Positions 15,660 to 23,447 of a stretch of DNA of 64,000 bases are shown piece after piece. Numbering within the stretch: position 1 is the first letter of the stretch; each line of letters begins with the position of its first letter. The notes under the pieces are model-generated. The model was not told the origin of the DNA. It made no database searches and saw nothing but the letters and a program-made list of their open reading frames with translations. Source of the stretch: Bacillus sp. ISL-37 (GTDB lineage: Bacteria > Bacillota > Bacilli > Bacillales > Cytobacillaceae); NCBI RefSeq assembly GCF_018613315.1, contig NZ_JAGGQL010000044.1, positions 1 to 64,000 on the forward strand, read 5' to 3'. The translations under genes and the position numbers were made by a program.

Positions 15660-15790
15660 ATTGAGCATGGGACCCGAATGTACTCAGGAAGGAATTCCTG
15701 AGTCTGTCACAATGCAGGAATTGGATATAGGGACCCCTTCGTTATGGATTTCATCCATAACGCAGCTGCGCAGACAGAGAAAAGACTATA
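15660..15790. other. Structured non-coding stretch with two strong hairpins
   Basis: ACTCAGGAA/TTCCTGAGT (9-bp stem, about 15679-15700) and CGTTATGGAT/ATCCATAACG (10-bp stem, about 15740-15762) lie close together in a gene-free stretch. It is either the leader of the small membrane protein (minus strand) or an unrecognised small RNA. It matches no riboswitch class I know. Confidence 0.4.
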
Positions 15791-15820
15791 AAAGGAGGGC
15801 TTTTTGATAAGCCCTCCTTT
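15791..15820 (-). terminator. Terminator of the flavoprotein-rpmG operon
   Basis: Perfect 10-bp stem AAAGGAGGGC/GCCCTCCTTT. On the minus strand it is followed by TTTTATAGTCTTTT, so it fits the end of the rpmG transcript. Confidence 0.75.
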
Positions 15821-15860
15821 GGAAATTATGTGTTTTAAAATTAATGCTGAATCCACCCGC

Positions 15861-16010
15861 CTATTTCGTCTCTCTATGCAGCGTGTATCTCTTTAAGCGC
15901 GGGCAATACTTTTTTAATTCAATCCGATCCGGATTATTTCTTTTATTTTTGGTAGTAATGTAGTTTCTGTCTCCTGTTTCCGTACATGCAAGTGTAATTT
16001 TGACTCTCAT
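15861..16010 (-). CDS. rpmG: 50S ribosomal protein L33, zinc-independent (C-minus) paralogue
   Basis: A 49-residue L33 starting [17 protein letters not shown] and ending [17 protein letters not shown]. Zn-binding L33 has two CxxC pairs; here the second Cys of each pair is replaced (CTET and CPRL), so no zinc ribbon can form. Such C-minus paralogues replace the zinc forms in ribosomes during zinc limitation, freeing zinc (established for Bacillus/Streptomyces). It lies 25 bp behind the flavoprotein gene, which carries a Zur box, so it should be derepressed when zinc is low. The ribosome site is GGAGGAAAGAAAG. Confidence 0.92.
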   Translation of the reverse strand: MRVKITLACTETGDRNYITTKNKRNNPDRIELKKYCPRLKRYTLHRETK

Positions 16011-16035
16011 CTTTCTTTCCTCCTAATTTTTTCTT

Positions 16036-17199
16036 CTATATATTGTGAACGATTCTTTCGGCTGCCTGGCGTGCACCGGAGATATTCCGCGCAATGGGGC
16101 CAATCTCCAGTTCGGCAAGATATCCCATTACGTATAAATGGGGGCACCATTCGAGCGTCGGACTGACAATTGGGTAACCACATCGGGCACATGGAAGATC
16201 CAACTTTTCTATCGCCTTGTCCAGCCATCCGCCGCCAGGGCGCCCGGGCTTGAACCCTGTGGCGAAGACGATGGATTTTACGTTGACCTCTTGTTGCTCA
16301 AGTATAAGGCTGATCTCTTCCCCGTCCCTTTTATTTGCTGATGTTACTTCACCATCCACTACCTTAATCTTTTGTTCATTTTCAAGTTTCTTTAGCTTCT
16401 GGAACAGTTCCGTAGTAAGCGACCCCCTGTTCCTGGCACCGATAATGACATCCCTGCGTTTTTCATAATCGCTGATCTGGCGATAGGCAGTTTGTTTCTT
16501 TGGTCCCAGCCATCCCGGATCGCTATCAAAATCAAAAACTCTGAAGGGATGCCTTTTGATTAAAGTGACCCCTCCTGGATACATAGCTGCTAGCCTGATT
16601 ACCAGATGCGCAGAAGTGATTCCTCCTCCTACTACGGCAATTGGAGGCCTCAGCTTCTGGATACAGGCAGTTTTATCGAAGATATGAAACACCTGGTTTG
16701 ATTCTTCATGAAGTGTGTCTGCCCATTCAGGAATAAATAATTGGTCGTTTACGCTTACTGCCAATACGATATTCCTGCCCGCCAAGCTTTTACCGTCTAA
16801 TGTATGGACACGCCAGTGGTCCTTCTCTTTCTCGATGCCATTGACATAGCCCTGGTGCCAGGATTGTTCCAAAGCTGTCTCTTGAAAGAGGTCATGACTG
16901 TGTTCGTTAAATATCTTCAGCGATGGACGCTTGTATTGACCGTAAAACTCGTTATCCTTAAGGTTCTTTTTCTTTGTAAAACTGATTAGGCTGAACGGAT
17001 CGGCATCAAGATGATGCACGAACGGAGAACGAAGAAACTTCATACCAATTAACCCAGTATTTCTCGTCCAATTGGCTAAAGGTTTTTCATGCGGGTCAAT
17101 AATACAGAGATTGCCTGGTAAAACCTTTTTGTTTCTTAACAAAAAAGTGGCGATCGTACATCCTTGTATGCCTCCTCCTATAACAATCCATTCGTACAC
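16036..17199 (-). CDS. FAD/NAD(P)-binding oxidoreductase, Zur-regulated, substrate unknown
   Basis: A 387-residue flavoprotein resembling the lysine/ornithine N-hydroxylase-like class. There is an N-terminal FAD site IVIGGGIQGCTIATFLL, a second dinucleotide site IAVVGGGITSAHLVIRLA near residue 190, and the late FAD motif VFATGFKPGRPGGGW near residue 312 with a C-terminal CARCG pair. GTG at 17199 was chosen because AGGGAGGG lies 7 bases upstream; an ATG at 17217 precedes it. A Zur box lies just upstream and rpmG follows 25 bp downstream, so it is a zinc-starvation gene. A role in metallophore or thiol chemistry is possible but not shown. Confidence 0.8.
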   Translation of the reverse strand: MYEWIVIGGGIQGCTIATFLLRNKKVLPGNLCIIDPHEKPLANWTRNTGLIGMKFLRSPFVHHLDADPFSLISFTKKKNLKDNEFYGQYKRPSLKIFNEHSHDLFQETALEQSWHQGYVNGIEKEKDHWRVHTLDGKSLAGRNIVLAVSVNDQLFIPEWADTLHEESNQVFHIFDKTACIQKLRPPIAVVGGGITSAHLVIRLAAMYPGGVTLIKRHPFRVFDFDSDPGWLGPKKQTAYRQISDYEKRRDVIIGARNRGSLTTELFQKLKKLENEQKIKVVDGEVTSANKRDGEEISLILEQQEVNVKSIVFATGFKPGRPGGGWLDKAIEKLDLPCARCGYPIVSPTLEWCPHLYVMGYLAELEIGPIARNISGARQAAERIVHNI

Positions 17200-17219
17200 A
17201 TTGATACCCTCCCTCATTT

Positions 17220-17240
17220 AAAACGAAATCATTACGATTT
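17220..17240. promoter_or_regulatory. Zur box upstream of the flavoprotein-rpmG operon
   Basis: The right half ATTACGATTT is perfect; the left half AAAACGAAAT has two mismatches from AAATCGTAAT, with a one-base centre. It lies 21 bp before the GTG start of the flavoprotein gene. Confidence 0.85.
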
Positions 17241-17255
17241 ACAAAGCAAAAAAAA

Positions 17256-17627
17256 TCACGAATGAACTTCATTAACCGAGAAATAAAAATATTTTATTTT
17301 GTCATTAACGTTCTTTTTTCTTGAATTGACTTGTTCTGTGAGATCTATCCAAGTTATATTCTCCAGTTTTATCTCCAGCTGCTGATTGATAAAGTTTTCC
17401 GCTTCTCTCATTAATGCCATCAGCTGTCCGAATGTTAACTTGAAATGCCTTGCTGCCTGTCTGTGAGGTGAATGCTTTACAAGGAGTGACATAAATTCAT
17501 CGGATGTTTCAGCTTGTTGAGCCAGATCGTCTTCCAGCCGAACAACATACTCATAGACCTCTCTCTGTTCAGTTGGAAGTGATTTTATAATTTCTCTCGA
17601 GAGAATCTCCATTAAATGCGAATTCAT
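17256..17627 (-). CDS. Hypothetical 123-residue helical protein in the Zur regulon
   Basis: No family is recognised with certainty. The start SLPTEQREVYEYVVRLEDDL and the later RQAARHFKLTFGQLMALMREAENFI resemble the helices of a sigma-70 region 4/FixJ-type helix-turn-helix, which suggests a DNA- or RNA-polymerase-binding role (inference). The C-terminus is basic and Asn-rich. It lies 25 bp after rpmE type B on the same strand (ribosome site GGTGAGG) and is followed by the next Zur box, so it probably belongs to the rpsN-rpmE transcript and is induced by zinc starvation. Confidence 0.72.
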   Translation of the reverse strand: MNSHLMEILSREIIKSLPTEQREVYEYVVRLEDDLAQQAETSDEFMSLLVKHSPHRQAARHFKLTFGQLMALMREAENFINQQLEIKLENITWIDLTEQVNSRKKNVNDKIKYFYFSVNEVHS

Positions 17628-17652
17628 ACGTCAACCTCACCTGACTTACATT

Positions 17653-17904
17653 CTATTTGTTCTTGAGATTATATCTCTTCATGAATCGTTCAGTCCGGCC
17701 TCCACGATCAGAGAACTTTTGGACGCCCGTATAAAATGGATGGGTATCCGAGCTTACTTCCACCTTAATAAGCGGGTAAGTGTTGCCATCTTCCCATTCG
17801 ATTGTCTGGTTCGAAGTCTTTGTCGATCCTGTTAAAAACTTAAAGCCGCTGTTTGTATCCATGAATACTACTTCATGATAATCCGGATGAATGTTTTCCT
17901 TCAT
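17653..17904 (-). CDS. rpmE2: 50S ribosomal protein L31 type B (zinc-independent)
   Basis: An 83-residue L31B (YtiA-like). It begins [20 protein letters not shown] and contains [25 protein letters not shown], the type B signature. It lacks the CxxC zinc motif of type A L31. In B. subtilis the zinc-free paralogue displaces L31A from ribosomes under zinc limitation. ATG at 17904 follows GGAGG by 8-9 bases. It lies 20 bp downstream of rpsN in the same Zur-controlled operon. Confidence 0.95.
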   Translation of the reverse strand: MKENIHPDYHEVVFMDTNSGFKFLTGSTKTSNQTIEWEDGNTYPLIKVEVSSDTHPFYTGVQKFSDRGGRTERFMKRYNLKNK

Positions 17905-17924
17905 CGTAAATTCCTCCAATCTTT

Positions 17925-18194
17925 TTACCAGCTGGATTTTTTCACGCCCGGAATCTGGCCTTTATGGGCGTATTCGCGGAAAGCAATACGCGACATTTTA
18001 AATTTACGGAGATATCCACGCGGTCGTCCTGTCACTTCACAGCGGTTTTTCAAGCGAGTCGGTGCAGAATCACGCGGAAGCTTCCTCAGCGCTTCATAAT
18101 CGCCCTTTTCTTTCAGTTCCCTGCGCAAGTCTGCATATTTCAACACCAGCTCCTGGCGTTTTTTTTCCTTTACTACCTTTGATTTTTTAGCCAA
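17925..18194 (-). CDS. rpsN: 30S ribosomal protein S14, zinc-independent long form
   Basis: An 89-residue S14 of the C-minus type (B. subtilis RpsN2/YhzA-like), starting [16 protein letters not shown] and ending [11 protein letters not shown]. It contains [25 protein letters not shown]. The zinc-binding CxxC..CxxC of the short housekeeping form is absent. It allows new 30S subunits to be made without zinc. The start is TTG at 18194 behind GGGAGTGAG. A Zur box lies 25 bp upstream, and rpmE2 and the unknown 123-residue ORF follow. Confidence 0.95.
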   Translation of the reverse strand: MAKKSKVVKEKKRQELVLKYADLRRELKEKGDYEALRKLPRDSAPTRLKNRCEVTGRPRGYLRKFKMSRIAFREYAHKGQIPGVKKSSW

Positions 18195-18218
18195 TTAACT
18201 CACTCCCTTCACTAAAGA

Positions 18219-18239
18219 TAATCGTAATCATTACGATTT
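18219..18239. promoter_or_regulatory. Zur box upstream of rpsN
   Basis: TAATCGTAAT-C-ATTACGATTT differs from the B. subtilis Zur consensus at one outer base. Confidence 0.92.
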
Positions 18240-18378
18240 ATAAAATAGCATACAGATATTTAATCACATATAATCAGTGAGCGCAACTTCAAGTATAGCT
18301 TAGTTTCTAATTAGGCTTAAATTATCCGTCTAATGAAACTTACTTCCTGTTATCACCAGTACAATGCCGAACAGCACC

Positions 18379-19578
18379 TTAGCTGCTACTCTCTACCGGC
18401 ATAGAAAAAGGAGGAAGATCATCAGGGAAATGGCGCCAATCCATCCTCATTTCTTCTTCAGTTAGCAGGCACTGATCCAATTTGCCAACGATTTCATTCA
18501 CATCCATCTTTACACCAATAAATACCAGCTCCGTCATTCTATCCCCGAATTCAATATCCCATTTTGCCAATAATTCAGGCTCTTCCTTAAGGATTTGGTT
18601 TTTCTCATCCTCCGGGTATGCGTCTATCCACTCTCCCGCAGCCTCCAGAATGATAGAAGGTCCCGCCTGGGATAGCAATCCCGCAATATCATGACGAGTT
18701 GCCAGCCAGAAAAAGCCTTTTGCCCTCACGATGTCTTCAGGCCACTCCTCAAGCCACTTCTTCCATCTCACAGGGTGGAACGGACGCTTTCTCCTGTAAA
18801 CAAATGAAGATATTCCAAATTCCTCCGTCTCGGGGATATGTTCTTCATTTAGTTCTTTTATCCATCCTGCTCCCTGGCTAGCTTCTTCAAAGTTGAACAT
18901 CCCAGTATTGAGCACATCCTCCATCCTTACCCTGGAGTGACTAGATTCGATGATTCTTGCCCCCGGATTCAGCTTTTGCATTACTGCCTTCAACTCAAGG
19001 TAGAGATCAGCATCGATGAGGTCCTTTTTGTTTAAAAGAATGACATTAGCAAACTCTATCTGATCAATCAATAAGTCGACGACCTCTCGTGTATCATTCT
19101 CATCCGTCCCTTCTTTTCTGTCCAAGAGACTCTCACCAGAAGAGAAATCATGCCAAAACCTGTTTGCATCAACCACTGTTACCAAAGTGTCGAGCTTACA
19201 CCATTCAGTCAAATTAATATCCAGCTCTTCGTCCACATATGTAAATGTCTGGGCTACCGGAATCGGCTCTGAAATTCCGGAGGATTCTATGACGATATAG
19301 TCTACATCTCCAGCTTTCGCCAGTCGCTCCACTTCAATTATTAAATCCTCTCTTAATGTACAGCAAATGCAGCCGTTTTGAAGCTCGACCAGCTTCTCCT
19401 CGGTTTTTGAAAAACCTCCTTGCTTAATCAGGGCCGCGTCCACATTCACTTCACTCATATCATTTACGATCACCGCTATTTTTTTATTTTCGCGATTGTT
19501 CAATATATGATTCAATAATGTGGTCTTGCCTGAACCAAGGTATCCGCTCAACACAGTAACAGGTATTTTCCTGTTCAT
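18379..19578 (-). CDS. Zinc-responsive CobW/COG0523-family GTPase (YciC/ZagA-like metallochaperone)
   Basis: A GTP-dependent zinc chaperone that delivers zinc to essential enzymes such as FolE during deficiency (known for YciC/ZagA). The 399-residue protein has Walker [16 protein letters not shown] near residue 12, the zinc-binding CxCC motif in [12 protein letters not shown] near residue 70, the Walker B-like ESSGISEP near residue 98 and NKKDL near residue 182, followed by the CobW C-terminal domain ([14 protein letters not shown]). It is monocistronic on the minus strand with its own Zur box, divergent from the znuA-type gene. Confidence 0.93.
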   Translation of the reverse strand: MNRKIPVTVLSGYLGSGKTTLLNHILNNRENKKIAVIVNDMSEVNVDAALIKQGGFSKTEEKLVELQNGCICCTLREDLIIEVERLAKAGDVDYIVIESSGISEPIPVAQTFTYVDEELDINLTEWCKLDTLVTVVDANRFWHDFSSGESLLDRKEGTDENDTREVVDLLIDQIEFANVILLNKKDLIDADLYLELKAVMQKLNPGARIIESSHSRVRMEDVLNTGMFNFEEASQGAGWIKELNEEHIPETEEFGISSFVYRRKRPFHPVRWKKWLEEWPEDIVRAKGFFWLATRHDIAGLLSQAGPSIILEAAGEWIDAYPEDEKNQILKEEPELLAKWDIEFGDRMTELVFIGVKMDVNEIVGKLDQCLLTEEEMRMDWRHFPDDLPPFSMPVESSS

Positions 19579-19648
19579 TTCTACACCTCTTTTTTATTTT
19601 TTTCTCATACATACCTTCCGTTCGGCATACTATTCAATTAGACAACGC

Positions 19649-19669
19649 TAATCGTAATCATTACGATTT
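19649..19669. promoter_or_regulatory. Zur box upstream of the CobW-type GTPase
   Basis: TAATCGTAAT-C-ATTACGATTT, one mismatch from consensus, 71 bp before the start of the GTPase gene. Confidence 0.92.
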
Positions 19670-19833
19670 GAGTTAGATAATAATCGCATCTCTTCTGCTT
19701 GTCAATTATTTAGAAATGTAAATACTTAACTGGTCACCCTCTCTTTAGAAGCATGGTAGACTCAATTCAAGAGAAATTAAATCGGAATGATTCCTAAAAT
19801 CATTTACAAATACATCTTTCTGTTTTACACTTT

Positions 19834-19854
19834 AAATCGTAATCATTTCGATTA
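19834..19854. promoter_or_regulatory. Zur box upstream of the znuA-type gene
   Basis: AAATCGTAAT-C-ATTTCGATTA: perfect left half, two mismatches in the right half. A possible SigA promoter, TTTACA (19803) and TACACT (19827), lies just upstream, so the box would cover the transcription start. Confidence 0.85.
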
Positions 19855-19881
19855 ATGAAAATACCGTTTAAGGAGATCACT

Positions 19882-21132
19882 ATGAAAATTACTAAACTAT
19901 CACTTGGTTTACTGCTATTAGTGGGTTTGACACTAGCCGGCTGTTCTTCCAGCAAGGAATCAGCCAACAAAAATAATTCAGAAGCTACTAAGCTGACAGT
20001 CTATACAACCATCTACCCTCTTCAGGATTTTGCGGAAAAAATCGGCGGGGAATTCGTGGATGTGGAAAGCATCTATCCACCGAATGTAGACGCCCATAGC
20101 TTCGAACCAAGCACGAAGGATATGATGAAGCTCGCTGAAGCTGATTTATTCATTTATTCCGGTGCCGGAATTGAAGGATTTGCGGAAAAAGCGGAGCAAG
20201 CCTTGAAAAATGAAAAGGTCATGATTGTAAAAGCCACAGAAAATGTGGAAATGATTGAGTCTTCCCATGATCATTCTCATGAAGGAGAAGATGCTCATTC
20301 CGAAGAAGAACACCATGACAAGGAAGCCACTCACTCCGAAGAAGAGCACCATGACGAAGATGCCGCCCACTCTGAAGAAGAGCACCATGACGAAGATGCC
20401 ACTCACTCCGAAGAAGAGCACCATGACGAAGAAGCCGCTCACTCCGATGCAGAGCACCATGACGACGAAGCCGCTCATTCCGATGAAGAGCAAAATGACG
20501 AAGAAGCTGCTCACTCTGAAGAAGAACACCATGACGAAGAAGCCGCTCACTCTGATGAAGAGCACCAGGACGGAGAAGCCGCTCACTCTGATGAAGAGTC
20601 TCATGACCAAAACTTTGATCCTCATGTTTGGCTTGATCCAATCCTGTCTATCAAACTGGCATCAAATATTAAAGATTCCTTGATTGAGCTTATGCCTGAT
20701 CGTGAACAGGAATTTGAACAGAATTTCGCGCAACTTGAGAAAGACCTAAAGGAATTGGACAATGAATTCAAGAGTGTGATTGAACAGGCCGAAAACAAAC
20801 ATCTGCTTGTTGCCCATGAAGCGTATGGATACTGGTCAAATAGATATGGAATCATCCAGATTGCTGTCAATGGACTTTCCCCTACACAGGAGCCTTCACA
20901 ACGAGAATTGACAAAGTTAATTGAAGAAGCAAAAGAACATGATTTGAAATACATTGCGTTTGAACAGAATGTTTCGTCACGCGTGGCAGAAATGATTCAA
21001 AGAGAAATCGGTGCTGAGACAGTTACCTTGTATAATCTTGAGTCCATCTCAGTTGAAGATATGAAGAATCAAGAGGATTATTTCAGCCTGATGCGGAAAA
21101 ATCTTCAGACGTTGGAAAAAGTGTTAAATTGA
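19882..21132 (+). CDS. znuA: ZnuA/AdcA-type zinc-binding lipoprotein with His/Glu-rich repeats
   Basis: Cluster A-I solute-binding protein for zinc, lipid-anchored outside the membrane (lipobox LTLAGC, Cys21). Zinc ligands of the family are seen: DAHSFEPSTKD (His near residue 68), DPHVWLDP after the loop, and VAHEAYGYW. Between residues about 137 and 243 it carries nine copies of a 12-residue unit like EAAHSEEEHHDE, much longer than the normal His-rich loop. ATG at 19882 follows AAGGAG; the frame is open 9 codons upstream. A Zur box controls it. No znuB/znuC genes follow; instead the YcgR/YcgQ pair does. Confidence 0.93.
   Translation: MKITKLSLGLLLLVGLTLAGCSSSKESANKNNSEATKLTVYTTIYPLQDFAEKIGGEFVDVESIYPPNVDAHSFEPSTKDMMKLAEADLFIYSGAGIEGFAEKAEQALKNEKVMIVKATENVEMIESSHDHSHEGEDAHSEEEHHDKEATHSEEEHHDEDAAHSEEEHHDEDATHSEEEHHDEEAAHSDAEHHDDEAAHSDEEQNDEEAAHSEEEHHDEEAAHSDEEHQDGEAAHSDEESHDQNFDPHVWLDPILSIKLASNIKDSLIELMPDREQEFEQNFAQLEKDLKELDNEFKSVIEQAENKHLLVAHEAYGYWSNRYGIIQIAVNGLSPTQEPSQRELTKLIEEAKEHDLKYIAFEQNVSSRVAEMIQREIGAETVTLYNLESISVEDMKNQEDYFSLMRKNLQTLEKVLN
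20290..20610 (+). repeat. 36-bp in-frame tandem repeat (9 units) inside znuA
   Basis: Each 36-bp unit encodes a 12-residue block with consensus EAAHSEEEHHDE. Units differ mainly at synonymous or His/Gln, Glu/Asp positions (for example AEHHDD, EEQNDE, EEHQDG, EESHDQ). The copy number is likely variable between strains. Confidence 0.95.
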
Positions 21133-21140
21133 TAGTCTTT

Positions 21141-21190
21141 TTTACTAGATTGTACATATTTTCTTAAATTAAATAGTACAATCTAGTAAA
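21141..21190 (+). other. Long hairpin between znuA and the ycgR-like gene
   Basis: A 15-bp perfect stem TTTACTAGATTGTAC/GTACAATCTAGTAAA, extended by TATTT/AAATA past one bulge. It lies in the 76-bp gap and lacks a T-run on the plus strand. It is more likely an mRNA processing/stability element or attenuator than a full terminator. Confidence 0.6.
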
Positions 21191-21208
21191 AGTAACTAGG
21201 AGGAGAAA

Positions 21209-22204
21209 ATGATTCGATTAATCCGGTCTAATTTATTGGACATTACAGGTTTTGCTGTCATTCTGGCGTTTCTCATGCTGCTAAGCCTGGGGATGGGGTT
21301 TCAGAGTAAGTTGGAAATCCCCTCTTCCATTCTGAATCTGAATACGATTTTTCTCAGTATTTTAATAGAAGCCTTCCCGTTCGTTCTGATTGGGGTGCTG
21401 ATTGCGGGGATGATTCAGATTTTTGTCACCGAGGAGCATATAAGCAGGTGGATTCCAAAGAATAAATATTTGGCGATTGTCATGAGCTGCAGTGTTGGCG
21501 CTCTTTTTCCAGCCTGCGAATGCGGAATTGTGCCCATCATCCGCAGATTAGTTGGCAAAGGAGTCCCGATCGCCGCTGCTATTGGTTTTATGTTGACAGG
21601 TCCCCTCATCAATCCGATTGTCATTGCGTCTACATATATGGCTTTTGGCAACGATTTTAAAATCGCTGCGCTTCGAATGGGATTGGGATTTGGCATTGCA
21701 ATCATTGTCGCCTTCATGGTTGGAATGATATTCAAAGGAACACAATTCAAAAAAAGCACCTCATTTCACGTCCATAGCCATTCTGGAAAACAGTCCTTTC
21801 TCGAAAAATTCTGGGCCATGCTCCAGCATTCAATTGATGAGTTTTTCGACATGGCCAAGTATCTGATCATCGGTGCATTCCTGGCAGCGATGGTCCAAAC
21901 CTATATGCCGGCGAAAACCTTATTGGAAATCGGCAGTGGTGCGGCTTCCTCACTGGCTGTCATGATGGGACTAGCGTTCTTCCTGTCCCTTTGCTCTGAG
22001 GCAGATGCCTTCATTGGGGCTTCCTTCAGCAGCATCTTTCCTTCAACCTCGATCCTTGGCTTCCTGATTTTCGGGCCGATGATTGACTTGAAAAATACGC
22101 TGATCATGATGAGTGTGTTCCGGTTTAAATTTGTTATGACCGTTCTTGCGCTCGTCGCTGGGACTGTATTCACCATTCTTATGCTGTTTGGCGGCATGCT
22201 ATAG
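21209..22204 (+). CDS. Permease of the UPF0718/SO_0444 family (YcgR-like)
   Basis: A 331-residue membrane protein with about eight to nine helices. Two similar halves carry the family motifs ALFPACECGIVPIIRRLVGKG with a Cys pair CEC near residue 97, GPLINPIVIASTY near residue 131, and FFLSLCSEADAFIGASF near residue 258. His-containing cytoplasmic stretch FHVHSHSGKQ. Family members are predicted metal or small-solute permeases. Placement behind the Zur-regulated znuA-type gene and overlap in direction with ycgQ suggest a role in zinc handling (inference). The ribosome site AGGAGG is clear. Confidence 0.85.
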   Translation: MIRLIRSNLLDITGFAVILAFLMLLSLGMGFQSKLEIPSSILNLNTIFLSILIEAFPFVLIGVLIAGMIQIFVTEEHISRWIPKNKYLAIVMSCSVGALFPACECGIVPIIRRLVGKGVPIAAAIGFMLTGPLINPIVIASTYMAFGNDFKIAALRMGLGFGIAIIVAFMVGMIFKGTQFKKSTSFHVHSHSGKQSFLEKFWAMLQHSIDEFFDMAKYLIIGAFLAAMVQTYMPAKTLLEIGSGAASSLAVMMGLAFFLSLCSEADAFIGASFSSIFPSTSILGFLIFGPMIDLKNTLIMMSVFRFKFVMTVLALVAGTVFTILMLFGGML

Positions 22205-22216
22205 GAGGTCTTGTCC

Positions 22217-23221
22217 ATGCAATTCCATGCACAGCAGGCGGCAAGGTCCCTGATCCTGCTCGGATTTTCCGTCTTGATTTATATGCTACATTTTACAGGT
22301 AAGATTTATTTATTCATTAATCCAAAGTATTTGCTTTTAAGTCAGGCAGCCGCGTTCCTATTTTTGCTCCTGTTTTTTATCCAGATTACACGAGTCTGGA
22401 CAATAAAAACGGAACATGACCACGACTCCTGCAGTCATGTGGGTGAATGCTGCTCTCATGATGATCACCACGACCATTTTCATGACCATGGGACAACACC
22501 TTTTTCAGCAAAAAAACTGGTGTCCTACTCAATCATAGTATTGCCTTTACTGACAGGCTTTTTCCTGCCAGCTAAGGTTCTTGACTCTGCGATCGCCGAT
22601 AAAAAGGGAGCGATGCTGTCGATTGCCGGCTCAAGTAAAAGCGGAAAGAGCAGCCAGGCAACGAGTGAAACGAAAGAACAGGCAGATAGCCAGGGAACAG
22701 GCGATGCCACTCAGTCGCCAGAGGAGAGCGATTATCAGGCTGGACAAGGATCTGACATACCCGAAGGCACCGAGACTGCCACAGGTTTTGAAAATCAAAT
22801 GACAGATGAAGAGTACAATCAAAAGATGAAAGAGTTGGAGACAGGCTCCACCATCATCTTTAATGACAGTATCTATTCATCTTACTATGAGGAAATCAGC
22901 TCCGACATCGATAAGTTCCAGGGCCGAAAGGTAAGTCTCTATGGATTCGTTTACAAAGAGGAAGGCTTTGCAGAAGACCAGCTGGTCGTATCGCGATTCC
23001 TGGTCACCCACTGTGTCGCAGATGCCAGCATCATCGGATTTTTATCTGAGTTCCCAGACGCAGCGACGATCGAAAAAGACACGTGGATCAAAATAGAAGG
23101 TGTCATTGAGACTGGTTCCTACATGGACACCCCTATCCCGCTTGTTAAAGTCTCTAAATGGGAGATAACCGAAGAACCGGCAGTTCCTTATTTATACCCT
23201 GTCACTATTAAAAGAGAATAA
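22217..23221 (+). CDS. TIGR03943/YcgQ-like permease subunit with His-rich segment
   Basis: A 334-residue partner of the YcgR-type permease. Two N-terminal membrane helices (residues 10-55) are followed by a His/Cys-rich linker, EHDHDSCSHVGECCSHDDHHDHFHD split over residues 71-95, another helix, a long Ser/Gln/Glu-rich extracytoplasmic stretch and a C-terminal domain (GRKVSLYGFVYKEEGF, FLVTHCVADASIIGF) typical of YcgQ. ATG at 22217 follows AGGAGG by 8 bases. The gene starts 12 bp after ycgR. The His-rich linker supports a divalent-metal role. Confidence 0.82.
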   Translation: MQFHAQQAARSLILLGFSVLIYMLHFTGKIYLFINPKYLLLSQAAAFLFLLLFFIQITRVWTIKTEHDHDSCSHVGECCSHDDHHDHFHDHGTTPFSAKKLVSYSIIVLPLLTGFFLPAKVLDSAIADKKGAMLSIAGSSKSGKSSQATSETKEQADSQGTGDATQSPEESDYQAGQGSDIPEGTETATGFENQMTDEEYNQKMKELETGSTIIFNDSIYSSYYEEISSDIDKFQGRKVSLYGFVYKEEGFAEDQLVVSRFLVTHCVADASIIGFLSEFPDAATIEKDTWIKIEGVIETGSYMDTPIPLVKVSKWEITEEPAVPYLYPVTIKRE

Positions 23222-23248
23222 AGCTTCATTCATACCGACCTTGCAAAA

Positions 23249-23284
23249 AAGCCTTGATTCACTCGTGGATCAAGGCCTTTTTGA
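23249..23284 (+). terminator. Terminator of the znuA-ycgR-ycgQ region
   Basis: GCCTTGATTCAC/GTGGATCAAGGC stem (one G-U) with a short loop and a following T-run. Confidence 0.9.
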
Positions 23285-23322
23285 TGTGTAAAAAGTCTGC
23301 AAATTAGCAGTCTCTATTCGAT

Positions 23323-23425
23323 GTGGTCGATATATTTCGAAAAGTGGTCGATATATCCTAAAATGTGGTCGATAAAATCAAAAATCCGCTGATATATCTT
23401 GAAATGTGGTCGAAATAATTTCATT
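23323..23425. repeat. 21-bp tandem repeat array A (GTGGTCGATATAT)
   Basis: GTGGTCGA recurs at 23323, 23344 and 23365, a diverged unit (CGCTGATATAT) near 23386 and another at 23406, so the period is 21 bp. The array is nearly identical to one at 37432. It lies between the terminator above and the 3' end of the oxidoreductase gene at 23448. Confidence 0.88.
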
Positions 23426-23447
23426 TTCGCCAATAAATTCTGTCCTT

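Noticed and set aside
20146-20641. Antisense ORFs of 140-159 codons inside znuA
   Set aside because: They are created by the 36-bp tandem repeat, lack ribosome sites and encode only periodic sequence.
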